Origin: Lyophyllum atratum
Lineage: Eukaryota; Basidiomycota; Agaricomycetes; Agaricales; Lyophyllaceae
Direction of reading: 5' to 3'
NCBI GenBank assembly: GCA_014905825.1
Contig: JACGCN010000001.1
Coordinates: 4,608,156-4,672,155 of the forward strand
Length of the DNA: 64,000 bases
Of the stretch, positions 21,423 to 32,572 are shown piece by piece. The notes under the pieces are model-generated. The model ran no database searches. It was not told the DNA's origin and was given only the letters and a program-made list of their open reading frames with translations. Positions within the stretch are counted from its first letter, which is position 1. Every line of letters begins with the position of its first letter. A program made the position numbers and the translations under genes.

Positions 21423-23963
21423 GACTATTCGCTAGTCTATCAAGGACATGCATTTCTTGCGACGTGCGAGGCAGAGTCAAACGTATCGTGGTAAGTCTAT
21501 TTGAAATCGACTGTCTGAATATAGGCCGTTAACATAGAAAACCTTGATTAAGTAGTAAACCCGGCTAATATTGCGCACCGACGTTTATATGGCCATCCAG
21601 CGACCTTACAGGCCTCGTATTGGGTGGTAGTCTATGAGCAGAACGACGGCACCAGAGTTCGATGGATAAGCTCTTGAGTTCCACCTCTGTGGTCAGGAAG
21701 TGCTCGTTGAGGTGTTGACTCCAGAATACATCTGTTGAGCCAGAACGTCTAATAAGAAGTCATATCCGCAAGTAACAGCGAGGGAAGCTCTTGTTGAGAG
21801 TTCCGAAAGGGACATTGCATGCACGTGTATACCAGCGAGAACTACGATGATAGCTTTGTAAACAAGCTATGGTCCCAGACGGGACACATCGGGAACCGTG
21901 CGTTCACCATGATAACAGGAAGGAGATTAGACGGGCCCCATGGGCGATGGACGACCATAGATGACGGCGTTAGGGTGAGATCCGCTTACGAACATCGCTC
22001 TTAAAAGGAAGGAACCATAGACTTCACCGTCGATAGTAAGCATGTTGGTCGAAGACTCAGCGGATTGTTTCCCTTTGCGAGAAGAAGCAGCAACAATTCT
22101 GCCGTTCGAGTCTGTAGCTCTTCCGTGAAGCTTAGAACACCTAATGAGCGTCTACACTGCGCACACCCGTAAAGGTATGGCAGGGACTGAGTGGGTCATG
22201 CCGCAACCATAAAGCCAGCTGACGGTCGTTTCGAGCTAGGACGCAAAGGTTCTCTGTGGTCGTGGCCCATCGGGGCGTCTTATCGGGAAAAATAGGGAAC
22301 ATTGGTTGTCATTCCATGTAGCAGGGCGCTAGATAACGAGATCTGCTTGGATCCATATGAAGATGAGCTTCGGGGTCTCTGGATAAACTTGAAGAACTTC
22401 ACACGTCACCGCGTTTTTCTTGTCTTCGCGGGCTGAATCCTCGCTTACAGTATCACAAGTGATTTTTGGCTCTCGAGGAGAGAAGACACGAAGCAGGAGT
22501 GTGAGCTGTCCGCACCTTGTGGTGAGTTGCTGAGTTCAACGACTTGGACTCGGAGGGTCTGTGGTCATCAAAGGTGGTCACATGTCATGGGCACGTCATG
22601 CAAATTTTTGCATGACGGTGACGCGTACGTTGCAACTTGCCATCTTGAGGTTTTTCTTTCAAGTCCCATGCAAGCGCTAACGGACCTCAAGGCTCCTATG
22701 CTGATGGGCTTATACATCGCTTCCCTTGTTTTGTCTATTCAGGCTCTCGGGCTCTGGGCCTATCATGACCAGCACGATTACTCAATCCCGTCTTCTACAA
22801 AGAACATTTTTTGAACATTTTTTGCACGCTGTACGCACTCCATTTTGATAAATAAAAATTTGATTCCACTCAGCGTTATGACAAATTCATTCTGTAATGT
22901 TAGAGAAACAGTCTAGGGGCTCAGGGGGGAACCGGGAATATCATCTCCTTGTAACACGTCGTCTGACATGCGCACCTCAGGCTTGTCGGAAACTCAATGA
23001 ATGTTCACCACCACCGATCAAGGGAAGTACGATCGGCATCTATGTCTAATACCATAGGATTACTCTCCGCTTGTCTGGGAAACTTTCAAGATATCGCGCA
23101 ACACTTGACGTATTATTTTGCGTCAAGCACCACTAGCTCCAATCTAGCTTGAGGTGGTCATGGGTTCGTATCCTTGCTCCTTATATATTCTGAACCAAAT
23201 GACGCTTTCCGTTTACCCAGAGCCCCGACACATAAAGGAACCCTCCGGATTCTGTAGAACTGTCAATCGAACACCCCTATGCATCCAACACCGGCCTCGT
23301 GGGCAAGACATTTCATGCGTGAGTGGGGAGAAACTGCATGTATATCACATCGGACATACGGACTGTCAATCTAGATTTTTCTCTCAGACTCGACTGACAA
23401 CGAAGCACCGATGGCGCATGCTGTGGTGTCGTGTCATCCGTGATTCGATCGATGATACTGGAGCATCAACGAGGCTTCGATTCGGGATAAGATTAACAAA
23501 AGTCCGTGTCTTTTTGCTGTATTAAAGGCTGCTTCAAAGTTGGGGGGAGTCCGTATCCCCGCCCCTACCACGACAGCTAGAAGATTCCAATTTTTCCTGA
23601 CAGTTCTTTATATCTCGTTCGACCGTCACATCATCGTTCTCATACTAATAATTTCTCAGAAATTGAATAAGGTAGCTGACGAAACGTAGGCAGGATGGCC
23701 CCGAGTGCTTCTGATTCATTGGGCGCCTGATTTGTTTCTAGACCTCGGAGAGTGTGAGGAGAAACCAACAAGGAAGAGGAGTTGGTTCGAAAGCGCTAAA
23801 TTGCACTTCAATGGAAACATCGATTCGGCCTACTGTTCGCGAGCGTATAGAGGCTTGTACAAATATGATCTAAACATAGGGAATAATTGGGAAAGCCGAT
23901 TGATCCTGGGCTGACTGCAGACATGGAAAGCCCGTTCGATCCCATGCACAACAAGCGCTACTC
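21423..23963. other. Long stretch without a recognised gene
   Basis: Only short frames occur here and none has a recognisable domain or splice pattern. It has the look of decayed or intergenic DNA in the turnover zone. Confidence 0.4.
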
Positions 23964-25402
23964 TCAATTATTGGTGGGTTGTTTCGTGGATGATGGAGTG
24001 TCTGTCTGACTCGCTTCAGGGTCCTCATCTACTTGAGTCTGAGGTGAAACAGAGAGTGGCAGGTTTGTGACTGACTGATTTCGGACCATGAGAATGAGAA
24101 CGATGGTTGGATACATGGCCTAGGTTTCAATACTATTAATGTCATGGTATGCTAAAAGATTGTAGCGCTTACCGTGGTCAGAACAAAGCTTTCGACGACG
24201 AAGATGCTGAACCGATACTCTGGTGAGTCGTACCACATGCGCACTAAGCGTAAAGCCACTGCTAGAATCTATGAATATATAAGTTGGTAATTAGTAAATG
24301 ACGAAAGAGAATGGAAGAGAGAGCATGCACTGACATGGTACACTAGATAAGCAGCACCCGACTCCACAGCGATACCGAGTGGATAAGCGATTCGACCTTT
24401 GTAAGGGTTCCAGCCTTTGCCATCGGTTCTAAGTACAGCAAATTATTCAAAATTTCCGCATATGGAGGACAGACTCAACGCACCTCAGTTTGTATAGAAT
24501 CATCGACGTGAATATTGCATTCGCAAGAACGGGTAAGATCAAGGCCGCGATATATGTTCCCTCAGTGGCTATCACTGGCGCAATGGTAATACCAAGATAC
24601 GCAAAGTTCATCGCTAACAAAGCATTGCACCTATCAACATCCGCCAAGCGACACAGAAGTCAACACTGACCTGCCGCAGCGAGTAACACGAGGATTGGGC
24701 CGAAAAATTGCTCGGCTCGATTTTTGTTATAAAGCGACCATGCCACCAAGAGTAGGCAGCAGTCACTCAAGATGGGCTTAATCATAGGTCAAAATCCACA
24801 CAAAAAGGGAAGAAACAGCCGTACCAGGGTCCTTTCTGGCCATAATATGATTTCTCCTAGAACGAGAAGATCATCGATAGACAAAAAGTCGGTCTCGTGG
24901 CCTCCTCCGGCTCCACCCCCTCCACCGCCGCTTCCTCCTCCGCCACTTCCTCCTCCGCCACTCCCCCCGCTCCCGCCTACAGAGGACCCGTCGCCTCCTC
25001 CCGACCCTTTCTTGGGTTTGCGCCTGCTGATACCAGGACCGTGGAGAGTAGGGGCTTGCCCTGCATAGATTGCGACTTGGGTCGCCCAGTAAAGCGTAGC
25101 GACGAGGAAACTGAAGACCGCGATGTAGTACACATTCCTAGCTACCGGTGATAGCTTGGCACGCTCCGATTTACTGCGGGTCTAGTGAGCAGGGTGCTCG
25201 CATGTTGAATGATCTACATACAAGTAACGGTTGTTCGCAAAGAAGAATGCGAAGAATAAGATTGCTAGGCGTTGGTGGTATTCGACGTGGGTGTTTTTTT
25301 TTAGGTTGAAAAGAGGCTGGAGAACGTACCGTAGAATACGGTCGAAGTGACCAGCGCTAACAGGCTGATAGAAAGTCGGAATTCGGGGTAGACTTTGGCC
25401 AT
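23964..25402 (-). pseudogene. Multi-pass membrane protein gene with a probable in-frame stop
   Basis: The start at 25402 opens MAKVYPEFRLSISLLALVTS (first membrane segment). After a 64-nt intron comes AILFFAFFFANNRYLY, then VYYIAVFSFLVATLYWATQV. A Gly/Ser-rich loop of about 40 residues follows (25010-24900), then ILVLLAAA, ALLAMNFAYLGITIAPV, YIAALILPVLANAIF and a C-terminal block with GRIAYPLGIAVESGAAYLVY and AMYPTIVLILMV. It stops at 23964. The six to seven segments resemble an uncharacterised basidiomycete membrane-protein family. Between NRYLY and ARNVYY the frame meets TAG. Removing it by splicing would need a 36-nt intron, below the sizes seen elsewhere here, while the duplicate at 6850-7490 has GAG at that codon. 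A nonsense mutation is therefore likely, but not proven. Confidence 0.6.
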
Positions 25403-28180
25403 TTCGCGTCGAAGTTGAATGCTGAATGTGAAATGTGCAGTTCCGGATGCACACAGTGTAGCTGTATGAGTCCCTTCATATAGGGAACGGCGGCTGGAAG
25501 ATCAGATGAGGAAAGGTCAATAAGACACCACCGATCAGCCATGTGCGACACTGTGGATCAGGCGGTGAGCACGGCTGTGTGACCAAATGGCGAATTCAGT
25601 AGACCAGTCGCGCCTACTTCTGAATTCTTTAGTCGTCGAGTCTTCCGTTTAAAGAAGTGCTGTGAGCCTGTCGGTGATCGCGGTCGTTAGGCTGATGTTA
25701 ATACACATACATGAGTTGACAGAACTCACCTTCCGTTGAGATGAATCACCTTTTATTTCGTGATTTGGCTCTGTCATGTGTTACTTGAGATTAAGTTAGT
25801 GATAAAAGGATAGACTGATCATAAAGAAAGGGGTTTCTGGTTTAAAATAGACGGACCTAGTTGGCGATGCTGATCTCGACTCGACGAGAAGTTAACGGGA
25901 CTCGGAAAAATCGACGTGACTCGGAGAATCGACATGCTTTCCCCCACCACATCAAAGAATTTCACAGCAATTGTCGTAAAGACGATCGGCGGCCAGCGCG
26001 CTCACCGGAGAAAGAACGGGGCGATGCGTGATGAAGGTGTCGAACAGTCGTCCAAGAAGAACGCGACAATCCCTCCACGACAAACACAACGAAATGTGGT
26101 GCTAAGCCGTCGATGGGAATACATACGCCACGCACGAAGAATGTTCTGTCCGGTATGGAGCGTTTCCATCACTTTGCTCGAGTGTGAAGAAAATCCCGCC
26201 TTAATGCCCATTTCCTCATGGCCACCTTTCATGCATGGTGCCTGTGCGCCAAATCGGGAACCACATCGGGACTAGTGGAAACTAGCTGGACACACATATA
26301 GACTCGAGGACGAGTGGTTCCAGTCAAAACTTGGCGGACATAGTTGGCAGGTGAACGACAGTCCAGTCTGAAGTCAACGGATCGATGCTGCCCGCGCAGC
26401 GGGCCGCAAACTCACAGCAGCTTTCAATTTCATGGTAAGTAGGATCACAGGAATGAGCAGACATCAGCGCGGAGACATCGGGTGGTGCGTGAGTGAACTG
26501 TCGGACTTGTTCGAAAGGAATGCGACAACCTTTCCATGACGAGCACGAGGTCCTCTAGTATTACGCCGTACATCACAGGCGGTTTCAAAAGAAAACAAGC
26601 CAGCTAAGAGGCGTGGAGAACGTTCCGCGAGTATGTACGTTGGCCGATTTCGAGGTGCGAGGCAAGGTGAAGCTTGGGGCCGCTTTGGGAAGGTGTCACT
26701 TGGAGCGTCTGGACACCGAAAGGGCGTGTGTTTCGATGATCTCTGTAACCCGCTCTAGAATTGCTTCGAAGATGAGGTGGCGGTTCCGTAAGGATTCGCG
26801 TGCATCAGGCCGAGAGACTAACCAAAGCTAGCAGGTAGTGAGGGACTCGGAGTCGACGCGTCGTGATGTAGATTTGGGGAAGGCTGACTCGTCTGATCAT
26901 CATAAGAGTCGCAGGTCAGGAAATTAAATCATTTGATAGAAAGTACTCAGCAAGTTCTCGAAGAGTTTGGCGACATCCGTTACTCAACCTTCGGTTCTCT
27001 ATCTTCCTAAGTTTGAGTTGAATTAAAGATAGGCTCCAAGCGACTTACATTAACATACAAGAGTCCTCGTCCCGGAGCGTGTTCAGTGATGGGACCACGA
27101 AGATGGATATTGGAGATGTCAGACTGCCAACGCTATGTGGACGATAGTATGGCAAGTGGTGATCTACATCTTGATTCTGGATCAATACATTTCAGCGAAG
27201 ATGTCAGAAACGCGCCTTCCTATAGGTAATTTGAGGGAATTGACTTCGTCGTAACCTGATCAGTCAGACAAGATTCAGTACTTCAGTTGCCGAGCGCTGC
27301 TGGGTGCATGATGGGCAGTTGTTTGGCAAACGTCGGAGAGGCAAAGTAACAAAAACCGACGCCGGGGTCTGTTGAACCACAGCCAGGATCTATTTTCTTG
27401 CGGTCAAGAATGTCGCTAATATCATCCGCCTAGGGTCCACCCCTACACGACGCGATCGTTCGTCCTACTACAAGTATTAGAACTCTATCTTCACGCACAG
27501 GTCATTCGGTTCTAATTCAAGTTGTTTAGAACCTTATGAACATCCTCCTGCCGCCTCGTCTCGTCACACAACACTAGTGTTCGACCAAACTTCGTCATCG
27601 CAGCCAGGCCTAGAGTTCCGAGGAAGTCCGATTCAGCCTACAGCACCTGCTTCCTCCGCAGTTGGCATGAACCGGGTACCCTGCCTTCGGCATTTGGGAG
27701 GACTTGCAGTTCGAATAAGGATCTGTGAGGCTCTGGACTTCGTTGCCACCTGCCAACCGCATCTGGGACTCGGGATCGGTGCTGGAAGATGAATGTACGT
27801 TCTTTTTTCTTTCAGCCTACATCTTTCAATGAACACATCAACAGCACCGCACTTATCCCCGCAGTACTCGCGTCACAACTTATCCTCGCGTTCAACTCCG
27901 GTAACAGACACCTGCCCCCTCCTTCCCCCCTCTCCGCCTACTACTTCCAATCATCGTGGGACCACCCTGTCCTCCTGTCACGGATCACGTGATACATGCT
28001 TGTTCTTTCCCCTATATCATCCGTGGAGCCCGGCACACACTACGTCGCTGATACCATAGAAATCAGACCAGGAGGAAGAGGAGGAACAACATCAAACGTA
28101 TCGTCGGGACGTTTGATAAGGGGTGGACGGTCGCGGAGTCGTTCGTGGTGGAAAGGAGTCGTAGCGGACGTTGGAGTGCT
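25060..28180. repeat. Right arm of an old inverted segmental duplication
   Basis: The partner of 4250-7490 in inverted orientation (matching blocks are listed there). It includes the 5' half of the membrane-protein gene and, at 27300-28180, a block with no recognisable intact gene. Within the block, GGATCACGTGATA at 27982-27994 preserves the CACGTGAT core seen at 4403-4411. Confidence 0.6.
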
Positions 28181-28772
28181 GTGCTTCGGCTGCTCTCCCG
28201 TGTTTCTCGGATCCTAGGGGGTCAATGCCATTTGTCGATGTGTGGGTTACGCCTCCGAGCCGGGCGCTATGAATTCTTGCGGCCTGTGCGTGTGTAAAGG
28301 CTTTCGAGGCGGGGTGCTTATTTCGAGGCTCTGGGGGTTTCCTTATTCATCCCATCGATGTTTCCAGAGCTTCGACGTGCGTGGGAGGTGGTGGTGTTGA
28401 GCTCAGAGCATTGGAGTGGGGCTGGGTTTTGGTCTTCGTTGGATCAGAGGTGTGCGTACGAACCAAAAACGAGGTTCGAGGCGCGGAATGGCGATGAGAT
28501 GTAATGGCGTATTAGTAGTGAAAGTAGGGGAGGTTGTACATATAGGCGCCATCGCCGGTGTAGTTGCCACTTCCAATTGTGTATATGGACTCGGGAAGAC
28601 ATGGCGTCACGCAGGGGTTGTGAGTCATAAAGCTATGCATTTCCCTAGCATCGTCGCACACAGAATATATGTCGCACACTGAATACAGCACGGCAATGCC
28701 CTTCGAAATGATTATAGAACAATTGATTAGCAGGCGTAGCGCGTACGAGAATCCTGACAAGGGTAAAGTAAC
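25403..28772. other. Stretch without a recognised intact gene
   Basis: Apart from the inverted-duplication blocks this region holds only short frames. 25890-26120 and 26450-26560 look weakly alike, as if a short unit had been duplicated and diverged, but I cannot align them convincingly. 28180-28772 shows nothing. Confidence 0.35.
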
Positions 28773-28793
28773 TAACTATTGGGTGGGCGCAAT
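28773..28793. repeat. Left target-site duplication and TIR
   Basis: TAACTAT (28773-28779) is followed by the TIR TGGGTGGGCGCAAT (28780-28793). Beyond 14 bp the two ends differ (CGTAGGGG versus TCCGCAAC). Confidence 0.85.
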
Positions 28794-31700
28794 CGTAGGG
28801 GGATTCAAACTCCGCCGCAATACCTTCCCAAAGCGGATGACCAGCCAAAATCGCGACCTCCCTCCGCGCGCACCATGAGAACGGGAACCAGACACGCAAC
28901 CTATGCCATTCTTTCTCTGGAAAGCCAAAGTATTCCATTTTATTTGTAATAAACAGAAAAAAAACGCGAAAATCCGACTCCGAAATGTAGCTATACTCAT
29001 GAACTTCGTGTTCCAATGCAAATTTTGGGAATTTTTTTTGTTAGTTACAAATCAAATACTAAAAGACGCGTAACCAGCCTATTACGGGGCTGTAATGGGT
29101 TCTGCGTCGCGTTGCTGACAATCGAATGGGCACCAGTGTGATGGCAGCGAAAAACAAATGTAAACAAGCGCGGCGCGTCCACTAATTGGCACATATTTCG
29201 CGTTTTCATCATCTCCTGGCCCTCCCAGAAATGCCAAAATGTCAAGTACGACTTGAAAAAGCATTGCGCTTCTCAGGTGCCAAGAAAAATCGAAAAAGAC
29301 ACACGGACCGTCATGCACAAACTGCTGCTGCACGAGCATCGAGAAGTTCAGCATCCCAGAAGAACACGATGGCTGACGACGATCACGATTGCTATTCATC
29401 ATCCTCGGATAAGGAGAATGACCTAGGCACCTGCTCCGAAACGCAAAAACTTCTGGTGAAGCAGAAACAGCGTGGTGATGATTTCAAGCAGGAACGGGAC
29501 AAACAGGCCAAAAAAGCGAAGTATTGGCATGGGAAGTGCAAGTCCCTCGGGAGGACTGTCGAGGCAGCTGAAGAGAAAGGCCTGGAGCAGAAAAACGAGT
29601 TGAAGGAATGCCGAAGGGAGATACAGATGCGTCAAAAGGAGATTGCAGGCCTAGAGGACAAAAACAGCCGTCTTCAAGCAGACAAAGCGCGCTACCAAAA
29701 GGAGAACCACGGTCTGAAGGCCAGGGTGAATCGTATCCCTGATCGTCTCGCTACCGTCATGCGACGAGCCTCCCGTATGTTTGCGAAGCAATATGCTAGC
29801 CGCAGCACTTTCCACTTGAAGGAGGGCGGAGTGATCCCGGATGAAGCTCGGAATGTCCTGAACGAGCTGGTGGCATTGGACAGCGTTCCAGCAAAGAAGG
29901 TCGTTCAGGCATTCAAGCGGATTGCGTCCGCATTCGGCATAAGCGTCGAGGGGAATGTTTCGAAGAGGAGTGTCGGCCGCATCGTGAAGGAAGGCGGAAA
30001 TGCGTCGAAGTTGCATTTTGCTTCAGAAATCAAAGGTGCTAGAGGTATATCTGAGAAGCCACCTACTAAACATTCTCACTGCTGATCTCGACGTGGTACA
30101 GGCATCACAATTAGTGGTGACGGAACTAGTCATAAAAACGAGACTTATGAGACGAAATTTGCCACCGTGATCAAGGACGACAACAGGAAGCTGCAGTTCT
30201 TTCTTGGTTTAAAGATGGCCGTCAATCACACTAGTGAAACACAGCTCGAGGGTTGGATTGAGCTTATTGAGGAGGTTTATCACCTTGCACGCGAGAGTGG
30301 CCTCTGTTCGGAGGATGATGCCCGCGAATTCTGGAATCTAGTAACTGGATTCCACTCCGACCATGCTGAAGATCAGAAGAAGCTGTTCAGGCTGCTGAAG
30401 GAATGGAAGGAGCGCTGCGACCGAGAGAAGCGAGGGGAGAACACGGTGAAAAGTATGATCGGGCTCGAGCTCGTCACATTTCTTTTCAAGTGCAGCCAAA
30501 ATGCCATTCGTAAAGCCGGCGGCCCATCCGCATGGGAGAAGTTAGCAGAGCAGGAGAAGCTGGCACGTTACAACGAGATGCGCATGCAGGTCATCCGCGA
30601 CATAGGGCAAAGCGAGTTTGACAAGTTGACGGAGAAGGAGAGAGAGGATGTCGACTTCTTTCTTTGGGCAGGCTGTTGCATGCATAAGGAGATGAATGCG
30701 TTTAAGGGTGGGGTTTACGAGATGGAACAATTCTGGCCCACGCACGGACTACCAGGCCCAAAAAAGCTCTATAACCGTGACAATGATGCAGCGGTTCAAA
30801 AGGCACCGAACACTGATGCGTCGAAACGGGCAGAAGAAATCACCAAGGGTGGTGCCGTCAAGCTAGCCAGCCTCTGCGGTGCTATCTTCCGGCACAAGGA
30901 TCGTAAACGTGGCCAGCAAGACTCTCTACGATTTTTCTTTGACTTGGAACTCGGCTTCGTGATAAGCTTTCCTGATACAAACAATACTCGGTTTCAGTCG
31001 CACGCGGAGGCTTGTTCTGTTCTCATCACATACCTGGATCTGTTCATCAAATTCCTGACATACGTCAAGGAGAATAAAGGAAGCCGAAAACTCAATCATA
31101 TGGAGCAGAACGTCTGGGAGGGCCTTCACTGCATCGCGACACGCCATGAAATTGTGGTAATCACGCTCTATTGGCTCGCAATCAGTGTTCCCTACATGCG
31201 GGAAGTCCGTGGACCGTTTAGAAAGCACGACAATGTCCTACAGCTTGGAGACCTTCACAAGCGCGTCATTTCTCATATTGACAAGCTGATCACAAGCCCT
31301 GAGCTTCTGATTGGGCTCGACACATCGTGGAAAGACGCCACCCTCGACGGACTGATGTGGGAGCGCCCGGAAGCATTCTACGGTGCCCAACGTTACGCAC
31401 ATGAGCTCCCTCACCTCAAGGAACTCATGGTTGCATTCTTGCGTGGTGCTCGCATCACTTGGCTTCGCTTCATGTCTGAATTTCGAGACGATGGGGCCCT
31501 TGCGAAAGCAAGTCCTGAGCAGGTCGAGCGTGCGTGGATGGAAAGCACAAATGACTTGTGCGAGTCGGCATTTGGAATGTTTCGTCAGGACTCCAAGATG
31601 AACCCGAGCATCTCCTTGGAGCAGTACAATGCTCGAAAGATGTTCAAGTTTAACAGGACCTCGGAGTTCCTGCGAAAACTGGGTCCCGAGATGCGACAAT

Positions 31701-32454
31701 TCCTGCGCAAAGTTACACGCACACAGGATGAATCGGGCGCAAACCGGAAAACTAGAGTGACGCTGGCGAAGCACCGTCAAGAAACGGCAGAAACCAGGAT
31801 CAAAAAAACCCAGGTACGCATGCAGAAGCAGACCGCCGCTGCTCATGCTCTATCTCAGGTGGTACCAATCCTTACCGTCACTGAGCTTGAGTATGCATGC
31901 TCCCTTGCCCCTCGCACTGCCGGATACCTGACCGTTGACGCCATCGATCTCCAGCTGGACTGGCACATCCAGAAGGGTGCAATAGCTCCCATCCCGAAGA
32001 ATAAAGGCGACACACTCGAGGAGTCGACATTGCCGGTCATTCCAAGGGGTAAACAAGCTCGAGGGAACCGGGAGGCCAAGTGTAACCTTCTACGGGCCGC
32101 TGTCGCATCCTACCTCGAGCACAAACATGTTGCTGACCCTGGAACAGTTTCCCAAGGTTGTGGAGACGATAGGGAGCATGATGATGATGATGTCGAGTGC
32201 ACATTAGAAGATCTTGAAGAGTATGATCATGATGTTGACTCCGAGGAAGAATATTATCAGTAATTTATGTATATTGTTTGTAAAGTACTTGACTATTGGC
32301 ATATTCAATGATCCTAGAAGGTTTGGTGTCGATTGGGGCAGGATAACTGGTGTAACAATGAGAGGATGTAGAATGGACGGCCCAGCGCGGCGAAATTCGC
32401 GATTTGATGGCTTAGTCAGCTAACGATTTCGGGTTGCGGAATTGCGCCCACCCA
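28780..32454 (+). mobile_element. Complete DNA transposon with TIRs and target-site duplication
   Basis: The left end reads TGGGTGGGCGCAAT and the right end, reverse-complemented, reads the same 14 bases. Just outside, TAACTAT is present at 28773-28779 and again at 32455-32461, a 7-bp target-site duplication. The 3675-bp element encodes one two-exon protein of 991 residues (29231-32263) with transposase-like motifs, plus about 450 bp of 5' and 190 bp of 3' subterminal DNA. A perfect TSD, matching TIRs and an intact gene indicate a recent insertion. A 7-bp duplication does not match the usual 8 bp of hAT or Zisupton-type elements, so the superfamily is left open. Confidence 0.82.
29231..32263 (+). 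CDS. Putative transposase of the 28780-32454 element
   Basis: Exon 1 is 29231-30044 and exon 2 is 30102-32263, joined in frame through RGITISGDGTSHKNETYE for 991 residues. Residues ~75-190 form a strongly charged coiled coil. Then come helical segments (RLATVMRRASRMFAKQYASR). Candidate RNase H-fold catalytic features are the Asp in SGDGTSH (~278), the Asp residues in FHSDHAEDQKK, a C-x2-H pair in WAGCCMHKEMNAFKGG, and a late Glu in STNDLCESAFGMFR. The order D, then CxxH, then late E resembles hAT-type transposases, but the surrounding sequence does not match hAT, KDZ or Tnp2 signatures I know. The tail is rich in Asp/Glu. I know related unannotated proteins from Agaricomycetes with the GDGT-H-K motif. 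Location inside a TIR/TSD-bounded element supports the transposase role, which remains inferred. Confidence 0.75.
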
Positions 32455-32461
32455 TAACTAT
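32441..32461. repeat. Right TIR and target-site duplication
   Basis: ATTGCGCCCACCCA (32441-32454) is followed by TAACTAT (32455-32461), mirroring the left end. Confidence 0.85.
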
Positions 32462-32555
32462 ACGCTCAGACGGGGTAACATCATACAAGTCCAAGGGTAA
32501 AGTAACTATCTATACACTCAAACGTCCGTGGGGTAACATCATACAAGTCCATTCC
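32455..32555. repeat. Imperfect tandem duplication at the transposon target
   Basis: GTAACATCATACAAGTCCA occurs at 32476-32494 and again at 32533-32551, each preceded by a CTATACRCTCARACG-like block. AAGGGTAAAGTAACTA at 32494-32509 also matches the sequence left of the transposon (28759-28774). Removing the element and one TSD copy restores two tandem ~60-bp units, so the transposon inserted into the first unit. Confidence 0.7.
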
Positions 32556-32572
32556 TGGTATACATCCAGGCT

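Noticed and set aside
25890..26640. A tandemly repeated gene
   Set aside because: Two stretches look faintly alike, but I could not extend the alignment or find a consistent reading frame.
30102..32263. Assigning the transposase to the KDZ (Kyakuja-Dileera-Zisupton) group because such elements are common in Agaricomycetes
   Set aside because: The KDZ hallmarks I know are not present, and the target duplication is 7 bp, not 8. I left the superfamily open.
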